From positions 1-49,058 of the forward strand of contig NZ_JXXK01000028.1 in NCBI RefSeq assembly GCF_000949455.1: 49,058 nt of DNA, in the 5' to 3' direction. Both the position numbers and the translations under genes were made by a program. The stretch comes from Ruthenibacterium lactatiformans (GTDB taxonomy: Bacteria > Bacillota > Clostridia > Oscillospirales > Ruminococcaceae). The notes below the pieces were generated by a model. That model saw only the letters and a program-made list of their open reading frames with translations. It was not told the DNA's origin and ran no database searches. This document shows positions 32,356 to 40,738 of the stretch, one piece after another (positions within the stretch are counted from its first letter, which is position 1; every line of letters begins with the position of its first letter).

Positions 32356-33792
32356 TTACCGCTCCGGCCCCCGGTCGCGGGACTTGTCCCGTTCCTGTCG
32401 GGCCAGTTGGTCGGCGGCCTTGCGGAGCCGTTCCACGGCTTTCAGTTCCTCCCGCATGGCCTTCATGTCGATGCTGTCCGCCTGCTTCTGGGCGGTCAGC
32501 AGGTCGATCTCGCGCCACCATTCCTTCGGAGAAAGTTCCTCGCCGCTGGCTTTCAGTTCTTTCAGATACCGAGCCGCCGCGTCATAGAGGATCAGTTCCC
32601 GGCTGTGGCGCTGCTCGAACAGTTCCCGCTTCTCCGGCTTTACCCTGGCAAGCTGCTTATGGACAGCCTTGTACTCGTTGTACTGCGCCCACATCTCCCC
32701 GCGCTCAGTGAGAACAGCGATCCGGCGCTCGGCCTTGACGATCTCTCGCCGCAGGTCATAGTAGCGGGTGTTCATATCTGCGATTTTTTCGTGGAGCTGC
32801 TGCATGGACTGGATGCCGTTTGCCTGCAAAAAGCTGAACAGGGCGGCGCTCTCCTGCAAAGCCCGGATTTTGCCGGTGCGGGTGTCGGGCCGCTTGAGTT
32901 GCTGCTGGGCCTCCCACAAGTCAACCATGCTGGGCTGCTGACCCTCCGGCTTTTCGGCCTCGGCCTTAGACCAGTTGTAAAGGCGGGTAATGCGGGCCTT
33001 GATTTCTTTCAGCAGCTTATTGTCAGCGGCGATCTGCCGGTTGACTTCTCCCTTGTCGGTGCGGATGCCGCGCTTCTCCATCTGGCTGGCTGCTGGCCCC
33101 AGGTGGACAGAGGGGATTTTATCAATGCCCTGGCGCTTGTAGCTGCGGTGGTCTACCAGGGCAGGCTGACCGGCGGCCTCCAATGCCCGGTTGGTATAAG
33201 CCGCCCATGCCGCCCGCCAAATCTCCACATTCCCTTTGTCGTTCCAGTCGGTGGTGTCCTCCCGGTGGTTTTTCCAGCCGCCTTTCCCATCCGGGATACG
33301 CTGGCCGTTCTCGTCCAGGTCGTATGCCTTGCGGCACTTTGCGCCCCATGCGCCATTTTCTTTCAGGGGCCGGACGGTCAGCATGATATGAACATGGGGG
33401 TTGCCGGTTCCCTTGTCATGGATGGCAAAGTCGGCGCACATCCCCTTGTCCACAAAGTTGTCCTTCACATAGGCCCGTACAAGGGCAAGCTGCTGTTCTC
33501 TGGTAAGCTCGCGGGGGAGGGCCGCTTCAATCTCGCGGGCAAGCTGGCTGTCCCTGGCTTTCTCGATCTGCTCCACACTGTTCCAGAGGGTGGAGCGGTC
33601 TGCAAACTCCGGCGGGGCGTGGGCGGGCAGCATGATTTCCGCATGGACAACGCCGCCCTTCCGGGTGTAATCATGGGTCAGGCCGTCCCATTCATTTGTC
33701 AGTTTGGCTCCGCTTCGGTAGGCAGCTGCGGCAACAGCGGAACGGCCCTCGCTGCGCTTGATGATACTGACGGGGATATGGCAAAAATCTAT
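32356..33792 (-). CDS. MOBQ-type relaxase (MobA/MobL family)
   Basis: About 478 residues. The N-terminal relaxase domain has HIPVSIIKRSEGRSAVAAAAYR, the second motif DFAIHDKGTGNPHVHIMLTVR with the His triad, and a long coiled, charged C-terminus (NKLLKEIKARI..., RERKSRDRG). It would nick at the oriT just upstream (33937-33986) and pilot the strand. The start is unusual. AAAGGAGG is followed by TGCCACCC and ATA at 33792, with GTG 33801 overlapping the binding site. ATA initiation fits spacing best. Confidence 0.88.
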   Translation of the reverse strand: MDFCHIPVSIIKRSEGRSAVAAAAYRSGAKLTNEWDGLTHDYTRKGGVVHAEIMLPAHAPPEFADRSTLWNSVEQIEKARDSQLAREIEAALPRELTREQQLALVRAYVKDNFVDKGMCADFAIHDKGTGNPHVHIMLTVRPLKENGAWGAKCRKAYDLDENGQRIPDGKGGWKNHREDTTDWNDKGNVEIWRAAWAAYTNRALEAAGQPALVDHRSYKRQGIDKIPSVHLGPAASQMEKRGIRTDKGEVNRQIAADNKLLKEIKARITRLYNWSKAEAEKPEGQQPSMVDLWEAQQQLKRPDTRTGKIRALQESAALFSFLQANGIQSMQQLHEKIADMNTRYYDLRREIVKAERRIAVLTERGEMWAQYNEYKAVHKQLARVKPEKRELFEQRHSRELILYDAAARYLKELKASGEELSPKEWWREIDLLTAQKQADSIDMKAMREELKAVERLRKAADQLARQERDKSRDRGPER

Positions 33793-33936
33793 GGGTGGCA
33801 CCTCCTTTCGGCGGGGATATTTCAGGCTCCGTGGAGCCGAACAGACGCGAAGCGGGTGTTTGGCTGCGCGGGGCGCACAAGGGGTTTGGGGAGTGTAGCT
33901 CCCCATCGCGGACGAAGTACGCAACAGCCCCCGGCA

Positions 33937-33986
33937 GGGCGCACGACACCGGCAACGGTGTATAAGTGCGCCCTTGTAAACAAGGG
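33937..33986 (-). other. oriT: Origin of transfer (oriT) of the mobilizable element
   Basis: The plus strand contains TAAGTGCGCCCT (33963-33974), the nic-region sequence of RSF1010-type MOBQ plasmids, where the nick falls between G and C (here 33970/33971). Directly upstream is the inverted repeat ACACCG/CGGTGT (33946-33961). It is nested in GGGCGCAC/GTGCGCCC (33937-33944 with 33966-33973), and CCCTTGT/ACAAGGG follows (33971-33986). It lies between DUF3847 and the relaxase gene, as in other MOBQ modules. Confidence 0.85.
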
Positions 33987-33988
33987 AC

Positions 33989-34285
33989 TTACGGCTTGTC
34001 CCCGGATTTCGGCAGTTTTGCGGCCAGTTCCGCCGCCCCCGGAAGATGGGACAGGGCAATCAGGAACGCCTTGACCTCTACGCCGGGAAGGTCGGGGGCC
34101 AGAGGGAAAATGCCCTCCAAAATAGCCCCGCGTTCAATCAGGCGGCGGGTGCGGGCCTTGCGTTCCTCGTTGCGCTGCTTGTTCTCCAAAATCTTCTGGC
34201 GATTCTCAAGCTGACGGATTTCCTTCAGGACTTCTTCGCGCTCGTCTTTTTTCTGTTTCGCTTGGGTGGTGATTTCTTTGTGCAT
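33989..34285 (-). CDS. DUF3847-family mobilization-associated protein
   Basis: This 98-residue protein starts at ATG 34285 behind AAGGAGG. A charged coiled-coil N-terminus (QAKQKKDEREEVLKEIRQLE) is followed by RKARTRRLIERGAILEGIF, the DUF3847 signature. In similar elements it sits next to oriT and relaxase and resembles MobC-like accessory proteins by position. That role is an inference. Its start overlaps the end of the sigma-like gene upstream. Confidence 0.78.
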   Translation of the reverse strand: MHKEITTQAKQKKDEREEVLKEIRQLENRQKILENKQRNEERKARTRRLIERGAILEGIFPLAPDLPGVEVKAFLIALSHLPGAAELAAKLPKSGDKP

Positions 34286-34764
34286 ATCGCGTCCTCCTTC
34301 AGCGGCTCCATCCAGCCGCGCTTGATATAATATTTCTGCAACTTGATAATGGCGTTGCGAACCGTGACGATGGCCGCTGATGTCGTAAAGCCTTCGGCCT
34401 CGGCAATCTCCTTAAACTGCTTGCCCTCCCAAAACCGAGCGTGCAGGCAGCTTGCCTGCCGGGGCGTCAGGGTGGCAAGGGCCTCCCGGAGCCGTTCCAT
34501 CATCAGGGCGCGGGCGGCCTCCTGTTCCCGTTCCGTTTCCTTCTCCACCAGAATATCCTCCGGGGAAACGGCCTGCTCCGGGAAATGGTGTTCCATGCCG
34601 GGGGATGCGTCCAGAGAATAACAGTGATAATGCTGCTTGGCGTCATTGGCGTCCTCTGCGCGGCTTTCCTCCACAATGGCGTCTGCAACCTCGTCCGGCA
34701 CTTCCACAAAAGTGTCCTTTTTACAAATCGGGTAGTAGTATTTTTTCAGGTTGATGGTTTTCAT
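34225..34764 (-). CDS. Sigma-70-like regulator, tandem copy 4
   Basis: This 179-residue protein starts at ATG 34764 and overlaps the stop of the previous copy (ATGA). The N-terminus MKTINLKKYYYPICKKDTFVEVPDEV repeats that of the two preceding genes. The C-terminal half has a sigma region-4 helix-turn-helix (LATLTPRQASCLHARFWEGKQFKEIAEAEG). A Lys/Arg-rich tail follows. No region 2 is seen, so it is a sigma-like regulator rather than a full sigma factor. Confidence 0.75.
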   Translation of the reverse strand: MKTINLKKYYYPICKKDTFVEVPDEVADAIVEESRAEDANDAKQHYHCYSLDASPGMEHHFPEQAVSPEDILVEKETEREQEAARALMMERLREALATLTPRQASCLHARFWEGKQFKEIAEAEGFTTSAAIVTVRNAIIKLQKYYIKRGWMEPLKEDAICTKKSPPKRNRKKTSAKKS

Positions 34765-35222
34765 AGGCCGCTTGTCCATTTCCGGCGTATGAAGTACCGG
34801 CGCAGCCGCCGGAGCGCCGCATGGATGGACTTCCCAGCCTGGGATGGGGTAATACCCTCCATCGCGGCAATGTCCTTCACTTTCATCCCCAGCATATACC
34901 GGGCATGGACGCGGCGGGCCTGCGCTGGGGGCAGAGAGGAAATCGCCTCATAGAGCCGCCGGAGCAGCTCGGCGTATTCGGCCTGCGCTTCCTTTTCCAT
35001 CAGGCAATCCTCCGGCGATGGCTGCGCCCAGCCGATGGCGGCCTTCTCAATCCCATCATCGCAGTCAAGGGAGTAAAACGCCTTGTAGCGGTACATCTTC
35101 CTCTCCCTGGCGGCCTCGGCCCGCTTGTCCAGTAGGAATGCCTCAACGATTTCATCCGACACCTCCACAAAGGTGTCCTCGGTGCAGAACGGGTAATACT
35201 GTTTGAGGTTGATCGTCTGCAT
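34761..35222 (-). CDS. Sigma-70-like regulator, tandem copy 3
   Basis: This 153-residue protein starts at ATG 35222 after GAGGG; the frame open back to 35570 is antisense noise over the previous copy. It begins MQTINLKQYYPFCTEDTFVE and ends with a region-4-like helix-turn-helix (SSLPPAQARRVHARYMLGMKVKDIA). Translationally coupled to copy 4. Confidence 0.75.
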   Translation of the reverse strand: MQTINLKQYYPFCTEDTFVEVSDEIVEAFLLDKRAEAARERKMYRYKAFYSLDCDDGIEKAAIGWAQPSPEDCLMEKEAQAEYAELLRRLYEAISSLPPAQARRVHARYMLGMKVKDIAAMEGITPSQAGKSIHAALRRLRRYFIRRKWTSGL

Positions 35223-35232
35223 AGGCCCGCCC

Positions 35233-35685
35233 TCACTCTGCCGGGAAAAGTCCGTCATAGCAGCGGCGCATATTCCGCAGGCCCCGCCGAATGGCAACGC
35301 TGACCTTGCTGCTGTGTACGTCCTCCATCCGGGCAATTTTCGGCTGGCTGATACCGGCGATGTAGTAGGCCCGGACGCGGCGGGCCTGTGTGGGGGTAGC
35401 ATGGGCCAGAGCCTCCGGCAAGGCGGCCAGCAGCCGCAGATGGGCGGCCCGTTCCTCGCGCTCCAAAAGGATTTCCTCCGGCGATCTGCCGTGTTCCAGC
35501 GCATAGTTCTCCGTCCAGCTATATGCGTCCAGAGAGTAGTAGGCGCGGTGGTAGACCTTCCGGCGCTCATAGTTGTTCATCTCGCGCTGGGCCTGCCGCA
35601 TGACCTCCCAAACTTCATCGCTGACCTCCACAAACTCGTCATGCCGGTAGTGGGGATAAATCCACCGCAGATTGATTGTTTTCAT
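35233..35685 (-). CDS. Sigma-70-like regulator, tandem copy 2
   Basis: This 150-residue protein starts at ATG 35685 behind AGGAGG. MKTINLRWIYPHYRHDEFVE at the start and a region-4-like end (ATPTQARRVRAYYIAGISQPKIARMEDV) place it in the same family as the next two genes. It ends ten bases before copy 3. Confidence 0.75.
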   Translation of the reverse strand: MKTINLRWIYPHYRHDEFVEVSDEVWEVMRQAQREMNNYERRKVYHRAYYSLDAYSWTENYALEHGRSPEEILLEREERAAHLRLLAALPEALAHATPTQARRVRAYYIAGISQPKIARMEDVHSSKVSVAIRRGLRNMRRCYDGLFPAE

Positions 35686-35788
35686 AGGCTTACCTCCTGA
35701 AAATGGGAGAGGCGGGCAGCTTGTCCGCTGTCCGCCTCCCGCTGGGATAAGGGAAACAATCCCTTTCACTTGGTAGCCCGAAAACAGG

Positions 35789-36202
35789 TCATTCGTTAAG
35801 CCTGTTTTCAAAGAAATTTATAAATTTTTTTCTGACTGCCTCCACACTCTGATACACGGCCACTTTGGAGCAGCCGCACACTGTCCCGATCTCTGCAAGG
35901 GTCAGCCCGTCCAGGGCATAGAGCAGGAACCGGCGGCGCTGGGCCTCGGTGCAGGTGTCCAGGACGGCCATCAGCTCGTCCAGCGTTTCCATGCGGCAAA
36001 GGTATTCCTCCGGCGTTTCGCCGTAGATACCCACGCCCTCGGTGGCAACTATGTATTCGTCAAACTCCCGGCCATCCCAATGCCGCCGCTGCTCATGGGA
36101 CAGGTTCTCGGCTTTGTGGTCGGCCCGGTCAAGAAATTCATAGACTTCCAGTGTGACCTCCACGGCCACAGCTTGTCCGTTATAATTGATGGTGACTTCC
36201 AT
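35789..36202 (-). CDS. Sigma-70-like regulator, tandem copy 1
   Basis: This 137-residue protein starts at ATG 36202 after GGAGGAAAGG. Here the N-terminus (MEVTINYNGQAVAVEVTLEV) replaces the MKTINL form of the other copies. The C-terminal helix-turn-helix (LYALDGLTLAEIGTVCGCSKVAVYQSVEAVRKKF) is the same type. Its ribosome-binding site adjoins a 13-bp perfect inverted repeat at 36214-36245. It is the first gene of the four-gene array. Confidence 0.75.
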   Translation of the reverse strand: MEVTINYNGQAVAVEVTLEVYEFLDRADHKAENLSHEQRRHWDGREFDEYIVATEGVGIYGETPEEYLCRMETLDELMAVLDTCTEAQRRRFLLYALDGLTLAEIGTVCGCSKVAVYQSVEAVRKKFINFFENRLNE

Positions 36203-36213
36203 CGGCCTTTCCT

Positions 36214-36245
36214 CCGTTCAGATTTTTGCGGGAAAATCTGAACGG
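36214..36245 (-). promoter_or_regulatory. 13-bp perfect inverted repeat at the RBS of sigma-like copy 1
   Basis: CCGTTCAGATTTT (36214-36226) and AAAATCTGAACGG (36233-36245) are perfectly complementary with a 6-base loop. In the mRNA the 3' arm ends in CGG, running into GGAGGAAAGG, the ribosome-binding site. The same layout precedes the sigma-like gene of the host ICE (4109-4151). Confidence 0.65.
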
Positions 36246-36369
36246 GGCGGCGGGGAACGACACCGGGGACAGGGTTCGGGCCATGTTGGCCCGATGTTCC
36301 GGCCCCATAGGTATGAAAAAGCGCCCGGACAGCAGAAAGCTATTCGAGCGCAAAAAACACGGTATTCAG

Positions 36370-36483
36370 TTACATTATGACAATTTTCGCACTGGCTGCC
36401 AGACGGGGCCTGTTCGGTGGCCGGGATTTTTTTGACGATAGTGCAAATATCGTCTGAATTTGTCGGCGGTCAGTGTGCTTCAT
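36370..36483 (-). CDS. Possible 37-residue basic peptide
   Basis: ATG 36483 lies seven bases after AGGAGGG and opens a 37-codon frame (MKHTDRRQIQTIFALSSKKS...), very basic and without a recognisable family. It sits between the DtxR-type gene and the sigma-like array. The rest of 36246-36674 shows repeats (GACGATA/TATCGTC in this gene; GGCGG/CCGCC near 36543-36575; CCCCG/CGGGG near 36638-36652) but no other gene. Confidence 0.4.
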   Translation of the reverse strand: MKHTDRRQIQTIFALSSKKSRPPNRPRLAASAKIVIM

Positions 36484-36506
36484 GGCGGCTCCCTCCTAAA
36501 GCCGCC
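36484..36506 (-). promoter_or_regulatory. Hairpin presenting the RBS of the small ORF in its loop
   Basis: The stem GGCGGCT/AGCCGCC (36500-36506 with 36484-36490) encloses the AGGAGGG ribosome-binding site in its 9-base loop and abuts the ATG at 36483. Confidence 0.4.
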
Positions 36507-36674
36507 GTGTCAGCGTGTAGGCGTCACTCCTTTGTATAAGGAACGGCGGCCTTGATGTTACTCAAAACCGCCGCAGTACCCTGAAAATCCATTATGGGCG
36601 CACGAAGCTGCCTGCCCTGCAACGGTTTTTTTCTTTCCCCGTCTGGCGGGGCAGGATAGCTTGGCTTATTCGGT

Positions 36675-37046
36675 TTATTCTTGGTCTTGTGCGGCTGCCT
36701 CTTTCAGCCGTGAAAAGCTCTCATCGCTGATAATGTGTTCAATCCGGCAGGCGTCGGCCTCCGCAGTCGTGGGGTCAACACCTGCGGCAATAAGCTGCTC
36801 AGTGAAAAAACAGTGACGCTCGTAGATTTTTTCAGCAACCTCGCGGCCTACATCGGTCAGATGGAGAAAGTGATCCTCGTCCATTGTGAGAAAGCCGCCG
36901 TCCCGCAGGGTAGCCACTGCATGGCACACGCTGGGCTTTGACACCTCCATGTGCCGGGCCACATCTACGGAGCGTACCATACCGAGTTTCTTTTGGAGAA
37001 CAAGGATGGTTTCCAGGTAGTCCTCCCCGGACGCATGAAGTTTCAT
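36675..37046 (-). CDS. DtxR/MntR-family metal-dependent repressor
   Basis: This 123-residue protein starts at ATG 37046, six bases after AAGGAGG. The winged helix-turn-helix (SGEDYLETILVLQKKLGMVR, SVDVARHMEVSKPSVCHAVATLRDGG) is followed by the dimerisation/metal-binding helix (RHCFFTEQLIAAGVDPTTAEADACRIEHIISDE) with the usual Cys/His/Glu ligand pattern. There is no SH3-like C-terminal domain, as in MntR. It would repress in the presence of Fe2+ or Mn2+. It follows the two ABC transporter genes, so it probably controls the metallophore cassette it ends. Confidence 0.88.
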   Translation of the reverse strand: MKLHASGEDYLETILVLQKKLGMVRSVDVARHMEVSKPSVCHAVATLRDGGFLTMDEDHFLHLTDVGREVAEKIYERHCFFTEQLIAAGVDPTTAEADACRIEHIISDESFSRLKEAAAQDQE

Positions 37047-37066
37047 CAGTACCTCCTTATTACGAA

Positions 37067-38815
37067 TTAAACGCTTAACTTCCAATTTGCAGAAGCCGTC
37101 TGCAAATCGACCAGCCTGTGGTATAGCCCGTTTTCCTTCATCAGTTCCTCATGGGTTCCATTTTCGGCTACAACACCATCCGACAGTACAATGATGTTAT
37201 CAGCAGCCTCGACCGTTCTCATTCTATGGGCGATAATAAGAACCGTCTTTCCTTTGACCAGCTTTGAAATTGCATTTTGAATTTCTGTTTCATTGTCTAC
37301 ATCAAGAGAGGCCGTAGCTTCATCCAGGAGAATAACCGGAGCATCTTTCAAAAGGGCGCGGGCAATAGAAAGGCGCTGGCACTCGCCGCCAGATAATGTA
37401 GAACCGTTTTCTCCGATCACCGTCTGATAGCCGTCCGGCAATTTTGAAATAAATTCATCACACTGAGCCGCTTTAGCTGCAGCAATTACTTCCTCGTCCG
37501 TAGCGTCTTTCTTGCCAACACGAATATTCTCCATGATGGTGTTGTTAAAAAGTACGACATCTTGAAAAACGATAGAGTAATTTTTCATCAGCATGGTTGA
37601 ATTGAGTGGGGCAATATCGGTTCCGCCTAAAAGTATTCTTCCTCCATCCAGCGGATAGAATTTTGCCGCCAGCTTTGCAACGGTACTTTTGCCTCCACCA
37701 GATGGGCCGACTAATGCTGTGACTTGTCCCTGCTTTGCGGTAAACGAAACATCCCGCAGCACTGGTTTGCCTTTTTCGTAAGAAAACCGGACATGGTCGA
37801 AAGTAATATCGTATCCGTTTGTACGGATCTCTTTCTCTCCGGTTTCTTCCGGGTAATTTTCAATTTCTTTCAAGCGGTTCACTTGAAGCTGTACGGAAAA
37901 CAGCTCTGCCATATTTGCCATTGCCCCGGAAAGCGGATCATACAGGCGGGAAGCAGCAATCAAAAACAGGATATAGGTAAACAGGGATGTATCTCCATTT
38001 ACCACAAGACTGTTACCCACAACAATTACCGTTGCCAAACCGAGCCGCAGGAACATCTGTCCAGTTGTCAGCAGGCTTGCTGTCGTCATTTCAGAGGAAA
38101 TCTGTGCCTTTTCCGCAGCATCCATCTTCGCATCCAGTTTGCGGAGATAATCTTCCTCCTGATTGCAGGCTTTTATATCCTGTACGGTTTCCAAACATTC
38201 CTGAATGCCTTCGGCCAGTTCTAATCTGGTGTTCATATGCTTTTTGCAAAGTTTTTCCTGACATTTCCGGGACAGGATTACGATTGCAAAGGAAATCGGA
38301 GCTACCCAGAGAAGCGCCAGCCCCATCTGCCAGTTGAAGATCAACAGACCAATACAAACAATACCAGTTGAGATAACAGCTCCAAAGAATTGCGGAACTG
38401 TATGGGAAAATGCGTGTTCAAAATTTGCACAGTCCCCCATAATGGTGCTTGTCAGATCAGCAAGATCGCGCTGATGGAAAAAGGTCAGCGGAAGAGTACG
38501 CAATTTTTCCGCAAGACCAATGCGCCGCCTTGCGCTTTCGTCATAGGTTCCGAGATATGTTGCAGTGTACTGGCAATAGTGGAATATAAAAACAACGGCT
38601 AAAATCACTATTCCAATCACCGTATAAACGATGGCGCTGATTTCCGGTGCATTCGTTCCCAAAACAGGCGCAAGAAGTTGATTGAGGACGATGGCCAGAA
38701 GAATAACCGGAAACATAAGACTGATATTTGCCAGTACGGAATAAATAATTCCTTTCAGCAGGTCTTTTGCACCCTGATCGCTTAACGCATACTTGTTCTT
38801 CAATGCTTTAATCAT
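37067..38815 (-). CDS. ABC half transporter, YbtQ/IrtB-like
   Basis: This 582-residue protein starts at ATG 38815 after GGAGGG, overlapping the partner gene by eight bases. An exporter-fold membrane domain of six helices (about 1-310) is followed by an ATPase domain with Walker A LVGPSGGGKSTVAKL, signature LSGGECQRLS and Walker B VILLDEATASLD. Paired half transporters of this type, although exporter-like in fold, import siderophores (YbtPQ, IrtAB). Paired position, DtxR neighbour and ECF neighbour support metallophore uptake; drug export is the alternative. Confidence 0.85.
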   Translation of the reverse strand: MIKALKNKYALSDQGAKDLLKGIIYSVLANISLMFPVILLAIVLNQLLAPVLGTNAPEISAIVYTVIGIVILAVVFIFHYCQYTATYLGTYDESARRRIGLAEKLRTLPLTFFHQRDLADLTSTIMGDCANFEHAFSHTVPQFFGAVISTGIVCIGLLIFNWQMGLALLWVAPISFAIVILSRKCQEKLCKKHMNTRLELAEGIQECLETVQDIKACNQEEDYLRKLDAKMDAAEKAQISSEMTTASLLTTGQMFLRLGLATVIVVGNSLVVNGDTSLFTYILFLIAASRLYDPLSGAMANMAELFSVQLQVNRLKEIENYPEETGEKEIRTNGYDITFDHVRFSYEKGKPVLRDVSFTAKQGQVTALVGPSGGGKSTVAKLAAKFYPLDGGRILLGGTDIAPLNSTMLMKNYSIVFQDVVLFNNTIMENIRVGKKDATDEEVIAAAKAAQCDEFISKLPDGYQTVIGENGSTLSGGECQRLSIARALLKDAPVILLDEATASLDVDNETEIQNAISKLVKGKTVLIIAHRMRTVEAADNIIVLSDGVVAENGTHEELMKENGLYHRLVDLQTASANWKLSV

Positions 38816-40616
38816 GCTGTTCGCCCTCCTTTCCGACCTTCCATGCAATCGATGTCTGGTAATCCTTCCACATGGAGGAATAAATTCCATTTAAGTTTAA
38901 TAGTTCTTCGTGTGTTCCCCTTTCTGCAATCTGTCCATCCTTAAAGACCAGAATGAGATCTGCATCCTGTATCGTAGAAAGCCGGTGGGCTATCATCAGA
39001 ACAGTTTTATTTTGGGTCAACCGCTCAAAGGCAAGCTGTATCTGATGTTCGTTCTCGGCGTCTGCAAATGCTGTGGCTTCGTCAAGCACGATAATAGGAG
39101 CATCTTTTAAGACTGCTCTTGCCAACGCAATCCTCTGGTTTTCGCCGCCTGAAAGATAAGTACCTCCTGTTCCAACGAGCGTATCAAGTCCATCCGGGAG
39201 CCGGTCAATAATATCTTTGCACTGTGCTTCATTGGCCGCTTTCATCACTTCTTCCCTGGTGGCGTCTGGACGGGCCGCCTTAATATTATTAAGTAAGGTA
39301 TCTTTGAACAGACGGGTATTCTGAAACACAAAAGCAACTCTTTTCATCAGTTCTCGTTTTTCAATATTGCGGACATCCACGCCGCCAATCGTAACGGAAC
39401 CTGACTGAACATCATAAAATCGGGGGATGAGGCTTGCCGCCGTACTTTTACCACTGCCAGAAGCTCCAACAAGCGCAACCGTTTTCCCTGCTGGAACCAC
39501 AAAGCTGATATGGTCTAAGGCTTTTTCTTGGGCACCTGGATAGGAAAAAGATACATCCGAAAACACAATCGAAGCGTCTGCCGGAATCATAGGATGCTCC
39601 GGCTCCTTTAATGGCTTTTCCTGCAAAATTTCGTCCACTCGGCTGACTGCGCTTTTTGCGGCCATAAGCTGCTCACTGGCAAACATGATACGGTTCATCA
39701 TAGTTGCACAGACCGGGGTAAACAGACTATAAAACAGGAAATCCAGTACAACATTTTCATAAGCCGCCTGTCCGCTGATCCCAGATAGAATAAACATAAC
39801 CACCGGAATGAGCAAAACAAATGTGCCGTTCAGCGTTACTGTAAATCCGGTAAGAGGAATACGACATTTCAAAGCATACCCGGAAGCAAATTTCTCATAT
39901 TCTTCTATCGCTGCATGGAAATTTTTGAAGGAGTAAATTGTCTGCTGAAACACCTTTACAACAGGGATACCGCGAATGTATTCCACGGCCTCTTTGTTCA
40001 TTGTTTCCAATGCGGTCATATACTTGCCCATAAACTGTGCATTATCTCCACCCATCATCTGTTTCAAAAAGATGACGCTGATCCCCATAGGTATCAGACA
40101 GCAAATTCCCAGCCGCCAGTCAAAGAGGAAAATCAAAACAATAACCGCAACCGGCATGACGGCTGCACCGGTCAAATCCGGGAGCTGATGGGCCAGGAAC
40201 CCTTCTGTAAGTCCTGCATTATCATCAATGATTTTCCGCAGCCGTCCACTGGCATTTTGGCTGAAATAGCCCAACGGCAGTGTCACAATATGGTGAATTG
40301 CTGTTTTCCGCATATTGGTCGCTGTACGAAACGCCGCCAGGTGGGTACAGTTCAAAGCGATGAAATAAATTAAAATACTTGCTGCTGCAAACACGACTGC
40401 TATCCACGCATAACGAGTACTTTCCGTTGCAAGAGATATATCCCCCGCAGCGAATGCCTGGATCAAATCACGGATAACAAGCCATATACAAACAAAAGGC
40501 AGCATAGACAAAATGGTACTAATCCCGGAGAGGACACAGCCCAAAATGGTCAGAGCATGGTAATTCCCTGCGTAACTGAACATTCTGGACAGTTCTCCAT
40601 TTTTTTGCTTATCCAT
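38808..40616 (-). CDS. ABC half transporter, YbtP/IrtA-like
   Basis: This 602-residue protein starts at ATG 40616 behind AAAGGAG; the open frame to 40748 crosses a 16-bp hairpin and is not used. It has six membrane helices (for example LTILGCVLSGISTILSMLPF), Walker A LVGASGSGKSTAASL, signature LSGGENQRIA and Walker B IIVLDEATAFADAENEH. The form DEATAFAD is characteristic of the YbtP/IrtA group and differs from typical multidrug exporters. It forms a heterodimer with the product of 37067-38815. Confidence 0.87.
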   Translation of the reverse strand: MDKQKNGELSRMFSYAGNYHALTILGCVLSGISTILSMLPFVCIWLVIRDLIQAFAAGDISLATESTRYAWIAVVFAAASILIYFIALNCTHLAAFRTATNMRKTAIHHIVTLPLGYFSQNASGRLRKIIDDNAGLTEGFLAHQLPDLTGAAVMPVAVIVLIFLFDWRLGICCLIPMGISVIFLKQMMGGDNAQFMGKYMTALETMNKEAVEYIRGIPVVKVFQQTIYSFKNFHAAIEEYEKFASGYALKCRIPLTGFTVTLNGTFVLLIPVVMFILSGISGQAAYENVVLDFLFYSLFTPVCATMMNRIMFASEQLMAAKSAVSRVDEILQEKPLKEPEHPMIPADASIVFSDVSFSYPGAQEKALDHISFVVPAGKTVALVGASGSGKSTAASLIPRFYDVQSGSVTIGGVDVRNIEKRELMKRVAFVFQNTRLFKDTLLNNIKAARPDATREEVMKAANEAQCKDIIDRLPDGLDTLVGTGGTYLSGGENQRIALARAVLKDAPIIVLDEATAFADAENEHQIQLAFERLTQNKTVLMIAHRLSTIQDADLILVFKDGQIAERGTHEELLNLNGIYSSMWKDYQTSIAWKVGKEGEQHD

Positions 40617-40635
40617 AAGCAAGGCTCCTTTCGCA

Positions 40636-40673
40636 ATAATAGACGGGTTAGCATCTTCTAACCCGTCTATTAT
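40636..40673 (-). promoter_or_regulatory. 16-bp perfect inverted repeat before the ABC half transporters
   Basis: Arms 40636-40651 and 40658-40673 pair perfectly with a 6-base loop, in the gap between the ECF ATPase and the first ABC gene. It lacks a T-run. Its centre is GTTAGCATCTTCTAAC (40647-40662), nearly the same as the site before the ECF S gene (43535-43550), so it reads better as a regulator-binding site than as a terminator. Confidence 0.6.
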
Positions 40674-40738
40674 CATAAAATCATTCAGTTGTTTCTGCCA
40701 CTCCATACAGAGCGTATCTATCCAATCAGACACATAAT

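Noticed and set aside
32278..34074. 598-codon plus-strand ORF opposite the relaxase gene
   Set aside because: Its long open frame mirrors the GC-rich relaxase gene on the other strand. The protein has no domain and the relaxase reading has clear motifs.
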